This document shows, one piece after another, positions 50,620 to 58,942 of a stretch of DNA of 64,000 bases (the stretch's first letter is position 1; each line of letters starts with the position of its first letter). Origin of the DNA: Paenibacillus albidus. Lineage in GTDB: Bacteria; Bacillota; Bacilli; Paenibacillales; Paenibacillaceae. The stretch lies in the NCBI RefSeq assembly GCF_014644435.1, contig NZ_BMKR01000038.1, forward strand, positions 1 to 64,000, read 5' to 3'. Made by a program: the position numbers and the translations under genes. Under the pieces are notes generated by a model. That model was given only the letters and a program-made list of their open reading frames with translations, searched no databases and was not told the origin of the DNA.

Positions 50620-52083
50620 TTACGCCCCTTTAATTTGCGATTTCAAGCGTTCGATGACACGGTCCCGCCCAAGCAGGGCAATCGTTGCATTCAGATCACG
50701 CCCGTGGGTTTGTCCGGTCAACGCGACACGAATCGGCATAAACAATGCTTTTCCTTTGTGCCCCGTTTCTTTCTGCACTTGTTTGATAAGGATAGCCATG
50801 TTGCTCGCAGTGAATTCTTCAGCGGCTTCGATCTTGGCCAGGAACGCGGCCAGCACTTCGGATACCTGACCTTCAGCCAGAATCTGAGCCCCTTCAGTCT
50901 CAAGCTCCAAATGACTGCGGAAGAACAGCTCCGACAGCTCAACAATATCTGAAGCCGACGTCATCTGCTCCTGATACAGGGCTACGAGGCTCTCTGCCCA
51001 AGCCTGCTGCTCCTCAGTCAGTTCAGCAGGCAGTCTGCCTGCTTTCTGCAGATGAGGGATAGCCAGTGTCGCAATCCGCTTAGGATCGGCATGTTTGATA
51101 TAGTGATTATTCAAATGTGCCAGCTTGTGCTTATCGAACACAGCCGGGCTTTTGGACAAACGGTCCGCAGTAAAAATAGAGATGAGTTCTTCCTTGCTGA
51201 AGATTTCTTCTTCTCCCTCCGGCGACCAGCCAAGCAGAGAAATGAAATTGATCATCGCCTCCGGCAGGTAACCCAGATCGTCATACTGCTCAATAAATTG
51301 AATCACGGATTCGTCGCGTTTGCTGAGTTTCTTATGGTTGTCGCCGACAATCAGCGTCATATGCCCAAACAACGGCGGTTCCCAGCCCAGTGCTTCATAA
51401 ATCATCAGCTGGCGCGGTGTGTTGGAGATATGGTCTTCCCCGCGCAGCACATGGGAAATCTTCATCAGATGATCGTCTACTGCTACAGCGTAATTATAGG
51501 TAGGGATTCCGTCTTTCTTAACGATGACAAAATCGCCCGTTTCTTTGGTATCAAAAGAAATACTGCCCTTTACGATGTCGTCAAACGTATACGTGCGGTC
51601 TTCCGGAACCCGGAACCGGATGCTCGCTACACGCCCTTCCGCTTCAAAGGCCAGGCGCTCAGCTTCCGTCAGATCGCGGTGTCTGCCCGAATAACGCGGT
51701 GTCTCTCCACGGGCCGTCTGTTCTTCGCGTTCCGCTTCCAGCTCTTCTTCCGTGCAATAGCAGCGGTAAGCCAAGCCGCGGTCCAGCAGTTCCTGCGTAT
51801 ATACCCGGTACAGATCCAGACGCTCTGTCTGGCGGTAAGGGCCGTATTCTCCGCCTACATCAATGCTTTCATCCCAATCAATACCCAGCCACTTCAAATA
51901 CTTCAGCTGGCTTTCTTCGCCTCCGGCGATGTTGCGCTTGATGTCCGTATCTTCAATACGGATAATAAATTTGCCGCCTTTGTTACGGGCAAACAAATAG
52001 TTGAACAAAGCCGTTCTGGCGTTACCGATATGTAAATGTCCCGTAGGGCTCGGTGCGTAACGCACCCGGACTTCATCTGCCAT
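50620..52083 (-). CDS. gltX: Glutamyl-tRNA synthetase
   Basis: A 487-residue class I synthetase: APSPTGHLHIGNARTALF with the HIGH motif, and KLSKRD in place of KMSKS. The C-terminal anticodon-binding domain is complete. In Bacillales the enzyme also charges tRNA-Gln for later amidation. It lies upstream of the T-box, so it is not under cysteine control. A GGGGG-ACT-CCCCC hairpin near 50595-50607 may end it. Confidence 0.98.
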   Translation of the reverse strand: MADEVRVRYAPSPTGHLHIGNARTALFNYLFARNKGGKFIIRIEDTDIKRNIAGGEESQLKYLKWLGIDWDESIDVGGEYGPYRQTERLDLYRVYTQELLDRGLAYRCYCTEEELEAEREEQTARGETPRYSGRHRDLTEAERLAFEAEGRVASIRFRVPEDRTYTFDDIVKGSISFDTKETGDFVIVKKDGIPTYNYAVAVDDHLMKISHVLRGEDHISNTPRQLMIYEALGWEPPLFGHMTLIVGDNHKKLSKRDESVIQFIEQYDDLGYLPEAMINFISLLGWSPEGEEEIFSKEELISIFTADRLSKSPAVFDKHKLAHLNNHYIKHADPKRIATLAIPHLQKAGRLPAELTEEQQAWAESLVALYQEQMTSASDIVELSELFFRSHLELETEGAQILAEGQVSEVLAAFLAKIEAAEEFTASNMAILIKQVQKETGHKGKALFMPIRVALTGQTHGRDLNATIALLGRDRVIERLKSQIKGA

Positions 52084-52133
52084 GTCAATCCCTCCGCTTC
52101 CTATAGTTAGAAATAGGCTATCCTGTAGTCATT

Positions 52134-52622
52134 TCAAGATGATACCACATCTTGGAGCAGACAAACAATAGATTGTGCCGCAATCCCTTCGCCGCGTCCA
52201 GCAAATCCAAGCTGCTCAGTAGTGGTCGCCTTCACATTGACTTTGGAGGGCTCCGCGCCCAATGCACGCGCGATAATCTCGGTCATTTGCGGAATGTAGG
52301 GAGCCATTTTGGGCTTCTGGGCAATGATTGTTGAATCAATGTTCCCAAGCTTGTACCCGCGCTCACACGCAAGCGCCCAGACTTGCACCAGCAGCTTCAG
52401 GCTGTCGGCGTCCTTAAAAGCCGGATCGGTATCCGGAAAATGCCTGCCGATATCCCCAAGCCCCAATGCGCCCAGTATCGCATCAGTTACCGCATGCAGC
52501 AGCACATCGGCATCGGAGTGCCCCAGCAGTCCTTTTTCATACGGAATTGTAACCCCCCCGATAATACACGGCCTTCCTTCTACCAATTGGTGCACGTCAA
52601 ATCCTTGCCCTACTGCAATCAT
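52134..52622 (-). CDS. ispF: 2-C-methyl-D-erythritol 2,4-cyclodiphosphate synthase
   Basis: A 162-residue MEP-pathway enzyme with the metal site GQGFDVHQLVEGRP and the LLGHSDADVLLHAVTDAILG signature, ending in ATTTEQLGFAGRGEGIAAQS. The start was set at the ATG at 52622, one base after the ispD stop; the ribosome-binding site is within ispD. The longer reading frame overlaps ispD and is not real. Confidence 0.97.
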   Translation of the reverse strand: MIAVGQGFDVHQLVEGRPCIIGGVTIPYEKGLLGHSDADVLLHAVTDAILGALGLGDIGRHFPDTDPAFKDADSLKLLVQVWALACERGYKLGNIDSTIIAQKPKMAPYIPQMTEIIARALGAEPSKVNVKATTTEQLGFAGRGEGIAAQSIVCLLQDVVSS

Positions 52623-52623
52623 G

Positions 52624-53316
52624 TTATCCCTCTCCCCTGTTTCTTTGTATGAATTCTGCAAAATCCAGATCTTCCGGTGTCGTAATCTTAATATTCCTGT
52701 AGCTTCCCTCCACCACAGACACCGCAATACCGGCACGCTCTGCCAGACTGGCATCATCGGTGCCAAGGAATCCGTCCCTCTCCGCCGCCTCATAGGCCAA
52801 ACGCAGCTCAGACGCACGAAAAGTCTGCGGGGTCTGAATCGCCCACAGACTTCGCCGATCCGGCGTAGACAGCACTTTGCCGTCACTGTCTACCTGCTTG
52901 ATCGTATCCTTCACCGGCACCGCAAGTACCGACGCCCCGACCTGCCTGGCCCGTTCATAACAAGCCTCAATCTCGCTCGGCTGCACAAACGGGCGAACCC
53001 CGTCATGGACCATTACCCAAGTGCTGTTCAGCTGCAGCAGGCCATTGTACACCGAATGCTGACGCTCGGCCCCACCGCAGACAACACCTGTTACTTTGTC
53101 CAGCTTATAGGTATCGATCCACTCCCGGCATCGCTCCATATCCTGATCCCCGGTCACCAGCACAATTTCAGAGATCAGCTTGTGCTGCTGAAAGACCTCC
53201 AGGGTATGCACGATGATCGGTTTGCCTTTAAGCAGCAGATACTGCTTGCTCTCCGCTGTCCCCATCCTTGTTCCTCTGCCTGCCGCCACCATGACGACGC
53301 CTACACTGTTTGACAT
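52624..53316 (-). CDS. ispD: 2-C-methyl-D-erythritol 4-phosphate cytidylyltransferase
   Basis: A 230-residue nucleotidyltransferase of the MEP isoprenoid pathway. The CTP loop is VVMVAAGRGTRMGTAESKQY, followed by VHDGVRPFV and AIQTPQTFRASEL. Directly coupled to ispF. It follows yacL by about 99 bases. Confidence 0.97.
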   Translation of the reverse strand: MSNSVGVVMVAAGRGTRMGTAESKQYLLLKGKPIIVHTLEVFQQHKLISEIVLVTGDQDMERCREWIDTYKLDKVTGVVCGGAERQHSVYNGLLQLNSTWVMVHDGVRPFVQPSEIEACYERARQVGASVLAVPVKDTIKQVDSDGKVLSTPDRRSLWAIQTPQTFRASELRLAYEAAERDGFLGTDDASLAERAGIAVSVVEGSYRNIKITTPEDLDFAEFIQRNRGEG

Positions 53317-53415
53317 GACTTTAGGCTCCTGTCTTTCTTAGCTATCCCCATCATAACTTGTTTGGTGAGCATTTCCAAGCCAATTGAGCCCTGAGGGGAC
53401 AGTTCCATAAGAAGA

Positions 53416-54504
53416 CTATTGCGCTTTTTCCAGCAGCTTGGGCTTGGCGAAGATCATCCGACCCGCTGAGGTTTGCAGCACACTGGTGACGAGAACTTCC
53501 ATCGTCGTTCCAATATATTCGCGTCCGCCTTCCACTACAATCATCGTGCCGTCATCAAGATACGCCACACCTTGTCCATGCTCCTTGCCGTCTTTGATCA
53601 CCTGGACAATAATCTCTTCGCCAGGAAGAACGACAGGCTTCACCGCATTGGCCAGATCATTAATATTTAGGACAGACACTCCTTGCAGCTCACATACCTT
53701 GTTCAAGTTAAAATCATTGGTAACAACTTTCCCGCGCAGCACCTTGGCCAGCTTGACCAGCTTGCTGTCCACTTCGGAGATCTCCTCGAAGTCCCCTTCA
53801 TAGATCAGCACCTTCACATCCAGCTCCTTCTGGATTTTGTTAAGGATATCCAGCCCGCGCCGGCCGCGATTTCGTTTGAGCAGATCGGATGAATCAGCTA
53901 TATGCTGCAGCTCCTCCAGCACAAATTCCGGTATGACGATCGTCCCTTCAATAAATCCGGTTTTGCAAATATCGGCAATCCGCCCGTCAATGATAACGCT
54001 GGTATCCAGAATTTTGTGCTCTTCTAGCCCCCGGCCTTCGGGTTCAGCGGATTGCCCCCAGCGCCCTGTAGTCCACAGTGCAGCCAGTTCGGTTTTCTTC
54101 TCCAGTCCGACCCGCAGTCCTATATAACCCAGCACAAGCGTAACAGCCACCTGTAGCAGTTCTCCCGCCTTCCCCAGCCAGGACATGGCCGGATAGAGCA
54201 GCAGTGACAGCAGCAGCCCTCCAGTCAGCCCTGCGGCACCGGCAGCCAGTTCATTCATAGGTATGCGCGAACAAAACAACACCGCCTCCCGAAGCTTCGA
54301 ACCTCCCCATTCCGCGCACAAAGTCGCCGCAAACGAAAAAATAATGGCACCCAGCACCCCAAATAAAATGCTTCCTTCCACCGGCAAGTTTTCTCCCAGC
54401 TTCGCCATTCCAAGCGGAAATCCTCTCTCTGCAGCATGGTATATCGAATAACCGGACCAGGCCCCGCTGAGCCCGGCAAATAATACAATCAATCTTTTCC
54501 ACAT
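53416..54504 (-). CDS. yacL: PIN/TRAM-domain membrane protein (YacL)
   Basis: A 362-residue protein with four N-terminal membrane segments (about residues 5-145), a cytoplasmic PIN nuclease-like domain (ILDTSVIIDGRIADICKTGF, VVTNDFNLNKVCELQ) and a C-terminal TRAM RNA-binding domain (GQGVAYLDDGTMIVVEGGRE). Acidic PIN residues are kept. The function is not established. It lies upstream of ispD as in B. subtilis. Confidence 0.92.
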   Translation of the reverse strand: MWKRLIVLFAGLSGAWSGYSIYHAAERGFPLGMAKLGENLPVEGSILFGVLGAIIFSFAATLCAEWGGSKLREAVLFCSRIPMNELAAGAAGLTGGLLLSLLLYPAMSWLGKAGELLQVAVTLVLGYIGLRVGLEKKTELAALWTTGRWGQSAEPEGRGLEEHKILDTSVIIDGRIADICKTGFIEGTIVIPEFVLEELQHIADSSDLLKRNRGRRGLDILNKIQKELDVKVLIYEGDFEEISEVDSKLVKLAKVLRGKVVTNDFNLNKVCELQGVSVLNINDLANAVKPVVLPGEEIIVQVIKDGKEHGQGVAYLDDGTMIVVEGGREYIGTTMEVLVTSVLQTSAGRMIFAKPKLLEKAQ

Positions 54505-54655
54505 GACTTACGCACCTCCTTTTATTCATCCTGAAGTGATATGTTCCTCACCAGTATGTTCCAATTTTCAGGACGATAATCGTCGGCCGCATGGTTTTTT
54601 TACGAGGCTGTACCGTTCTCCGGGAAGTTTAGGCTTACAGCAGCTTCTTTCGCGG

Positions 54656-54684
54656 TTGAAAATAGGCGAAGGGGTGGATATAAT
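54656..54684 (+). promoter_or_regulatory. Sigma-A promoter of the MazG-like gene
   Basis: -35 TTGAAA (54656-54661), a 17-base spacer and -10 TATAAT (54679-54684). The start near 54691 leaves about 26 bases before the ATG. Confidence 0.85.
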
Positions 54685-54716
54685 GAACTCAATTAAGAAC
54701 CCGGGGGGAATGGATA

Positions 54717-55112
54717 ATGAGCGCACCAAGTTTACAGGCCTTTCAGGATCAAGTCTCGGAACTGCTGCTCCGTCACCGCAGTCTTCTGGATGTTCTGTCC
54801 AAGAACGGCCAGAGCAGCGCGTCCGTCAATCGTGCCGTCGTCAAAGCCATTACGGAATGCGGATGTATTCAATTGCATGCCACCAAGCAGGTATTTGAAC
54901 CCGGAGCCGGGCTGGAGCAAGCCAAGGAGCAGGCTGGGACACATGTTGAAGGTCATCTGTGCGAGAACTGCCGTGAGGTGATCGGCTCCGAGCTGGGGCG
55001 GGAGCTGTTCTATATGTCCGCGCTGTGCAACCTGCTCGATATCAATATGGACGAGATTGTGGTCAAAGAGTCTCAGAAATGCGCTACACTTGGCCTGTTT
55101 AATTTATCTTGA
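54717..55112 (+). CDS. MazG-like helical protein of unknown function
   Basis: A 131-residue helical protein with no membrane segment. The C-terminal third, ELGRELFYMSALCNLLDINM then DEIVVKESQKCATLGLF, resembles the end of MazG-type nucleotide pyrophosphohydrolases, but the usual acidic ExxD of that region reads ELGRE, so activity is doubtful. It has a CENC pair and further cysteines. GGGGGGAA lies before the ATG. It is on the opposite strand to all neighbours between pssA and yacL and has its own consensus promoter and terminator. I believe similar genes occur in other Paenibacillus. Confidence 0.8.
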   Translation: MSAPSLQAFQDQVSELLLRHRSLLDVLSKNGQSSASVNRAVVKAITECGCIQLHATKQVFEPGAGLEQAKEQAGTHVEGHLCENCREVIGSELGRELFYMSALCNLLDINMDEIVVKESQKCATLGLFNLS

Positions 55113-55167
55113 GAGCTTCCTGTTGCTTAGCGTCGTCTATCCGTCTATCTATCTCACGTTACATGTC

Positions 55168-55207
55168 AAAAAGGCTTTGCTGCCCTTACGGGACGGCAAA
55201 GCCTTTT
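55168..55207. terminator. Bidirectional terminator between the MazG-like gene and pssA
   Basis: AAAAGGCTTTGC and GCAAAGCCTTTT form a 12-pair stem with a GC-rich upper part and flanking A/T runs, suiting both converging genes. Confidence 0.92.
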
Positions 55208-55235
55208 GTATTCGGTGTATGACGAAAACGGGCCT

Positions 55236-55973
55236 TTATCCATTCTTGGAATGGTATACCTTGTCTTCCGAACGTCTTCTGCGGCGGTGACGGCGTCTGG
55301 CTGTTAAGCGGTCGATATTCTGCTTGAATCCGTATAAGGCATACAACGAAAGCAGAATAAAGATTAGCTTCGCAATCTGCTCAGGAAATACTACGGCTAC
55401 TGCTACCGCCAGCACAATCACGATGGGCGCTATCAGTCCTGCTTTTTGGGGCAGACCAATCTTCTTGAAATTAGGATATTTCACCGTACTAACCATCAGA
55501 TAAGATAAGAGCAGGGCCGCCACAACCATGAAAGGTGCAGAGACCTCTTTATGAAAAAGCGCAAGTGTGGCGAGTACGCCACCAGCAGCAGGGATAGGCA
55601 ATCCGATAAAATAGCCGGGAACCCCCGGGCGAACATTAAAACGGGCCAGGCGAAGCGCGCCGAACACCGGGAAAATTGCTGTAACCGTCCAGCCCAGAGC
55701 AGAATTCAAATCCTGTAAGCTGGTTATATACATAATCAGAGCCGGTGCTACTCCAAAAGAAACAACATCCGACAACGAGTCAAGTTCTTTGCCAAATTCA
55801 CTTTCACATTTCAGAGCACGGGCAACACGGCCATCCAGTCCGTCCAGCAGCATTGCGATAATAATCATGATTGCGGCCATCTCTACCTTGCCATCAAAAG
55901 CCATCATGATTCCAAACATTCCAAGCATCAGATTACCGATGGTAAACAAACTTGGAATTGATTTTTGTATCAT
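55236..55973 (-). CDS. pssA: CDP-diacylglycerol-serine O-phosphatidyltransferase
   Basis: A 245-residue membrane enzyme that makes phosphatidylserine. The CDP-alcohol phosphatidyltransferase motif is spread over LLDGLDGRVARAL and EFGKELDSLSD, with all Asp present. About six to seven membrane segments. The C-terminus ends in a cytoplasmic arginine cluster (TARRRHRRRRRSED). It is longer than the B. subtilis protein. No psd gene follows. It sits between disA and the yacL region, unlike in B. subtilis. Confidence 0.92.
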   Translation of the reverse strand: MIQKSIPSLFTIGNLMLGMFGIMMAFDGKVEMAAIMIIIAMLLDGLDGRVARALKCESEFGKELDSLSDVVSFGVAPALIMYITSLQDLNSALGWTVTAIFPVFGALRLARFNVRPGVPGYFIGLPIPAAGGVLATLALFHKEVSAPFMVVAALLLSYLMVSTVKYPNFKKIGLPQKAGLIAPIVIVLAVAVAVVFPEQIAKLIFILLSLYALYGFKQNIDRLTARRRHRRRRRSEDKVYHSKNG

Positions 55974-56036
55974 CTCTTCACCTCGATGTTATAACTTTGA
56001 TTCTTGCAGCTGCAGCATTACGTGATTGTATGATAT

Positions 56037-57113
56037 TTACATTTGTCTGTCAATAAGAACTTGCTTCTGCAAACGCTTGAGTCCGTCCTGAATATTGCGG
56101 GCACGAACCTCGCCGATTCCGTCCACTTCATCCAACTCGGCAATGCTTGCTTTCATCAGATTCGGCAGCATTTCAAAGCGCTCGACCAGATTGTGGATGA
56201 TTACGTTCGGCAGGCGCGGAATTTTGTTGAGCAGGCGGTATCCGCGCGGCGTAACGATTTCCTCGGAGGCCACTGCTGTCGAAGAGTAACCCAGCAACCG
56301 GGCAATATAATTGTCATCCATGAGGTCATCGTCGCTCGTCCGTTTAAGCCCGGCGATAATGTCACGGATCTTCTCCTCTTCTTCTTCTCTTGAATAGTCT
56401 CTGTAGAGAAGCCATGCTTCTTCCTCAGTATTTCCAACCAGTTCTTCCATCTGCATACTGATGAGGCGCCCTTCATTGCCAAGCTCATTGATGTAGCGCT
56501 TCACTTCCATCTTGATACGCAGCACCATTTCCACCCGCTGAATGACTCCAACTACTTCCGCCACAGTTACGATGCCTTCATATTCGGAAGCAGACAAATT
56601 AGTCAATCCCTGGGTAAGTACAGCTCTATACTTCTCCAGGGTCTGAATCGCTTGGTTAGCCTTGGCCAGAATAGACCCGATCTCCTTCAGCGCATAGCGG
56701 ATTGAACCTTGATACAAGGTGATGATATTCCGCCGCTGGGAGATTGATACCACCAGCTTGCCGGTTTGTTTGGCTACACGCTCCGCCGTCCGGTGACGGA
56801 TGCCTGTCTCGATGGAGGAGATGGAGGAATCGGGAATCAGCTGCGTATTGGCATAGAGGATCCGTTTCAAATCCTCGCTCAGTATAATTGCTCCGTCCAT
56901 CTTGGCCAGTTCATATAAATAATTGGGCGAAAAATCGCAGTTAATGGAGAATCCGCCGTCGACAACTTCCATCACCTCAGGGCTGTAGCCTACTACTATG
57001 AGTGCTCCCGTCTTCGCGCGAAGCACATTCTCCAGTCCTTCCCGGAAGGGTGTTCCGGGTGCCGCCAGTCTGAGCAGATCATTCATGTTTTCTGATTGAT
57101 GTTGTTCCTTCAT
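56037..57113 (-). CDS. disA: DNA-integrity scanning diadenylate cyclase DisA
   Basis: A 358-residue DisA: N-terminal DAC domain with LAKMDGAIILSED (DGA motif) and ETGIRHRTAERVAKQTG (RHR motif), a helical linker, and a C-terminal helix-hairpin-helix domain (LDEVDGIGEVRARNIQDGL) that binds branched DNA. It makes c-di-AMP and stops on lesions. It follows radA by 13 bases; RadA and DisA are known to interact. Confidence 0.97.
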   Translation of the reverse strand: MKEQHQSENMNDLLRLAAPGTPFREGLENVLRAKTGALIVVGYSPEVMEVVDGGFSINCDFSPNYLYELAKMDGAIILSEDLKRILYANTQLIPDSSISSIETGIRHRTAERVAKQTGKLVVSISQRRNIITLYQGSIRYALKEIGSILAKANQAIQTLEKYRAVLTQGLTNLSASEYEGIVTVAEVVGVIQRVEMVLRIKMEVKRYINELGNEGRLISMQMEELVGNTEEEAWLLYRDYSREEEEEKIRDIIAGLKRTSDDDLMDDNYIARLLGYSSTAVASEEIVTPRGYRLLNKIPRLPNVIIHNLVERFEMLPNLMKASIAELDEVDGIGEVRARNIQDGLKRLQKQVLIDRQM

Positions 57114-57126
57114 CCTCTTGTGCCCC

Positions 57127-58494
57127 CTAATCTAACGCGACCTTTAGTGCATCTGCTACGGTGCTGACGCCAATAATCTGGATATCCTGTGGATGCTTCC
57201 AGCCTTTCATACTTTTCTCGGGCATAATTACCCGCCGGAATCCGAGCTTGGCGGCCTCCTTGACACGTGTTTCCGCACGTGAGACGCCTCTCACTTCGCC
57301 GGTAAGCCCCACTTCACCGAAGAAAACGTCATAGGGTTTGGTGGGGATGTCACGGAAGCTGGAAGCAATACTGACGGCAACAGCCAGGTCTATCGCCGGC
57401 TCATCCAGCTTCACTCCTCCTGCAACATTGAGATAAGCATCCTGATTCTGCAAAAACATACCCATACGTTTCTCCAGCACCGCAAGAATCAGGGCCATTC
57501 GCTGGTGGTCCATGCCGGTGCACATCCGCCGCGGCGAGGGAAAATGAGTGGCCGCAACCAAGGCCTGCAGCTCCACAAGAACCGGCCGCGTCCCCTCCAT
57601 ACTCGCTACGACAGCAGATCCGGCTACACCCAGCGGACGCTCCGACAGGAACAGCTCCGAAGGGTTCTCCACTTCGGTCAGGCCAATTTCGCCCATTTCA
57701 AAAATCCCGATTTCATTGGTTGAACCAAAGCGGTTCTTCACCGCGCGCAGCAGCCGGTACGTATGATGCCGTTCCCCTTCAAAATACAAGACACAATCCA
57801 CCATATGCTCCAGCATTCTTGGGCCGGCGATGGCACCTTCCTTGGTGACATGTCCTACCAGTACCGTGGCAATGCCGCGAATTTTGGCGATACGCATAAA
57901 TCTTGTCGTACATTCCCGAACTTGCGTCACACTGCCGGGTGCGCTAGTGACTTCAGGCATAAATACGGTCTGAATGGAATCGATGACGAGAAATTGAGGC
58001 TGAATATGCTCAATCGCTTCCTCGATGCTCTCCATATTGGTCTCGCACAGTACATAAAGCTCAGCGGACAGCGCATCCAGGCGGTCAGCCCGCAGCTTCG
58101 TTTGCCGTACCGATTCTTCCCCTGAAATGTAAAGCACACGCAACCCCTGCGTTGTAAGAGCATGCGAGGTCTGAAGCAGCAGCGTGGATTTACCAATTCC
58201 GGGGTCGCCCCCTACCAGCACCAGAGAACCCGGCACGATCCCTCCGCCCAGCACGCGGTTAAGTTCACCAATGCCTGTCAGGATGCGCGGCTCTTTGTCA
58301 CTTTCTATACTTATGATCGATTGTGCTTTTTCTTTACTATGAAAAATAGGGGCATTCATTCCCTGTGTTTTGACTGTACTTTCTGTTTCCTCCACCATGG
58401 AGTTCCATGCCTGGCACCCCGGACACTTCCCGAACCATTTCGGCGATTCATATCCACATTCGGTGCAGTTGAATTTTGTTTTTGGTTTGGCCAT
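57127..58494 (-). CDS. radA: DNA repair protein RadA
   Basis: A 455-residue RadA/Sms: zinc finger FNCTECGYESPKWFGKCPGC at the N-terminus, RecA-like ATPase with GGDPGIGKSTLL and SGEESVRQTKLRADRL, the KNRFG motif in RAVKNRFGSTNEIG, and a C-terminal Lon-like domain. It acts in recombination branch migration. It has its own promoter after the clpC terminator. Confidence 0.98.
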   Translation of the reverse strand: MAKPKTKFNCTECGYESPKWFGKCPGCQAWNSMVEETESTVKTQGMNAPIFHSKEKAQSIISIESDKEPRILTGIGELNRVLGGGIVPGSLVLVGGDPGIGKSTLLLQTSHALTTQGLRVLYISGEESVRQTKLRADRLDALSAELYVLCETNMESIEEAIEHIQPQFLVIDSIQTVFMPEVTSAPGSVTQVRECTTRFMRIAKIRGIATVLVGHVTKEGAIAGPRMLEHMVDCVLYFEGERHHTYRLLRAVKNRFGSTNEIGIFEMGEIGLTEVENPSELFLSERPLGVAGSAVVASMEGTRPVLVELQALVAATHFPSPRRMCTGMDHQRMALILAVLEKRMGMFLQNQDAYLNVAGGVKLDEPAIDLAVAVSIASSFRDIPTKPYDVFFGEVGLTGEVRGVSRAETRVKEAAKLGFRRVIMPEKSMKGWKHPQDIQIIGVSTVADALKVALD

Positions 58495-58517
58495 GTCTTC
58501 TCCTTACGGTCCGAGCT

Positions 58518-58546
58518 ATTAAAATTGCGGATAATTTTCTCGTCAA
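58518..58546 (-). promoter_or_regulatory. Sigma-A promoter of radA-disA-pssA
   Basis: On the minus strand -35 TTGACG (58541-58546), a 17-base spacer and -10 TTTAAT (58518-58523), giving a very short leader before radA. Confidence 0.72.
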
Positions 58547-58669
58547 TCAAAGTTTACCATTTCTGCCCCTTTAACGAAAGGTCAATCGGAATTTGGAATG
58601 ACAGTATTCCTATAACCTGCCTGAATTAAGCCCCAAATAAACATCTTTCCAGGATTTGAGCAGGATAGA

Positions 58670-58738
58670 CGCTAGCACTTGGTGTGAACGCTCCGCGAAC
58701 GGACCGTTGTTCCAATCGTTGTGCTCCCTTTTTTTAAA
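58670..58738. repeat. Possible dispersed intergenic repeat between clpC and radA
   Basis: This part of the 448-base gap contains the near palindrome AACGG-A-CCGTT (58698-58708), flanking AGCAC/GTGCT arms and a T run. It looks like dispersed elements I associate with Paenibacillus intergenic regions. No copy is present elsewhere in the window, so repeat status is unproven. The rest of the gap (58547-58862) shows no gene. Confidence 0.3.
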
Positions 58739-58862
58739 ATCACAAGTTCGGCAGAGGATTGAGCCAGAAAGTCGGTTTGGACAATGAAGAGCAATGGGAA
58801 AAGTGACTCTCGAAGTCAGGTGGCTTTCCGGTGCCCGTAATCTGCTAAAGCAAGCAGCAAAT

Positions 58863-58913
58863 GACCAAAAACGAAGAGCAGCGATTCTCCAATAACGGAA
58901 GAATCGCTGCTCT
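58863..58913 (-). terminator. Terminator after clpC
   Basis: On the minus strand AGAGCAGCGATTCT and AGAATCGCTGCTCT form a perfect 14-pair stem, followed by TCGTTTTTGG. It ends the ctsR operon. Confidence 0.92.
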
Positions 58914-58942
58914 GTTGTCTTATTACGGACGATTATAGAGAT

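Noticed and set aside
52623..52886. N-terminal extension of ispF
   Set aside because: The frame runs back inside ispD. The family N-terminus and a ribosome-binding site place the start at 52622.
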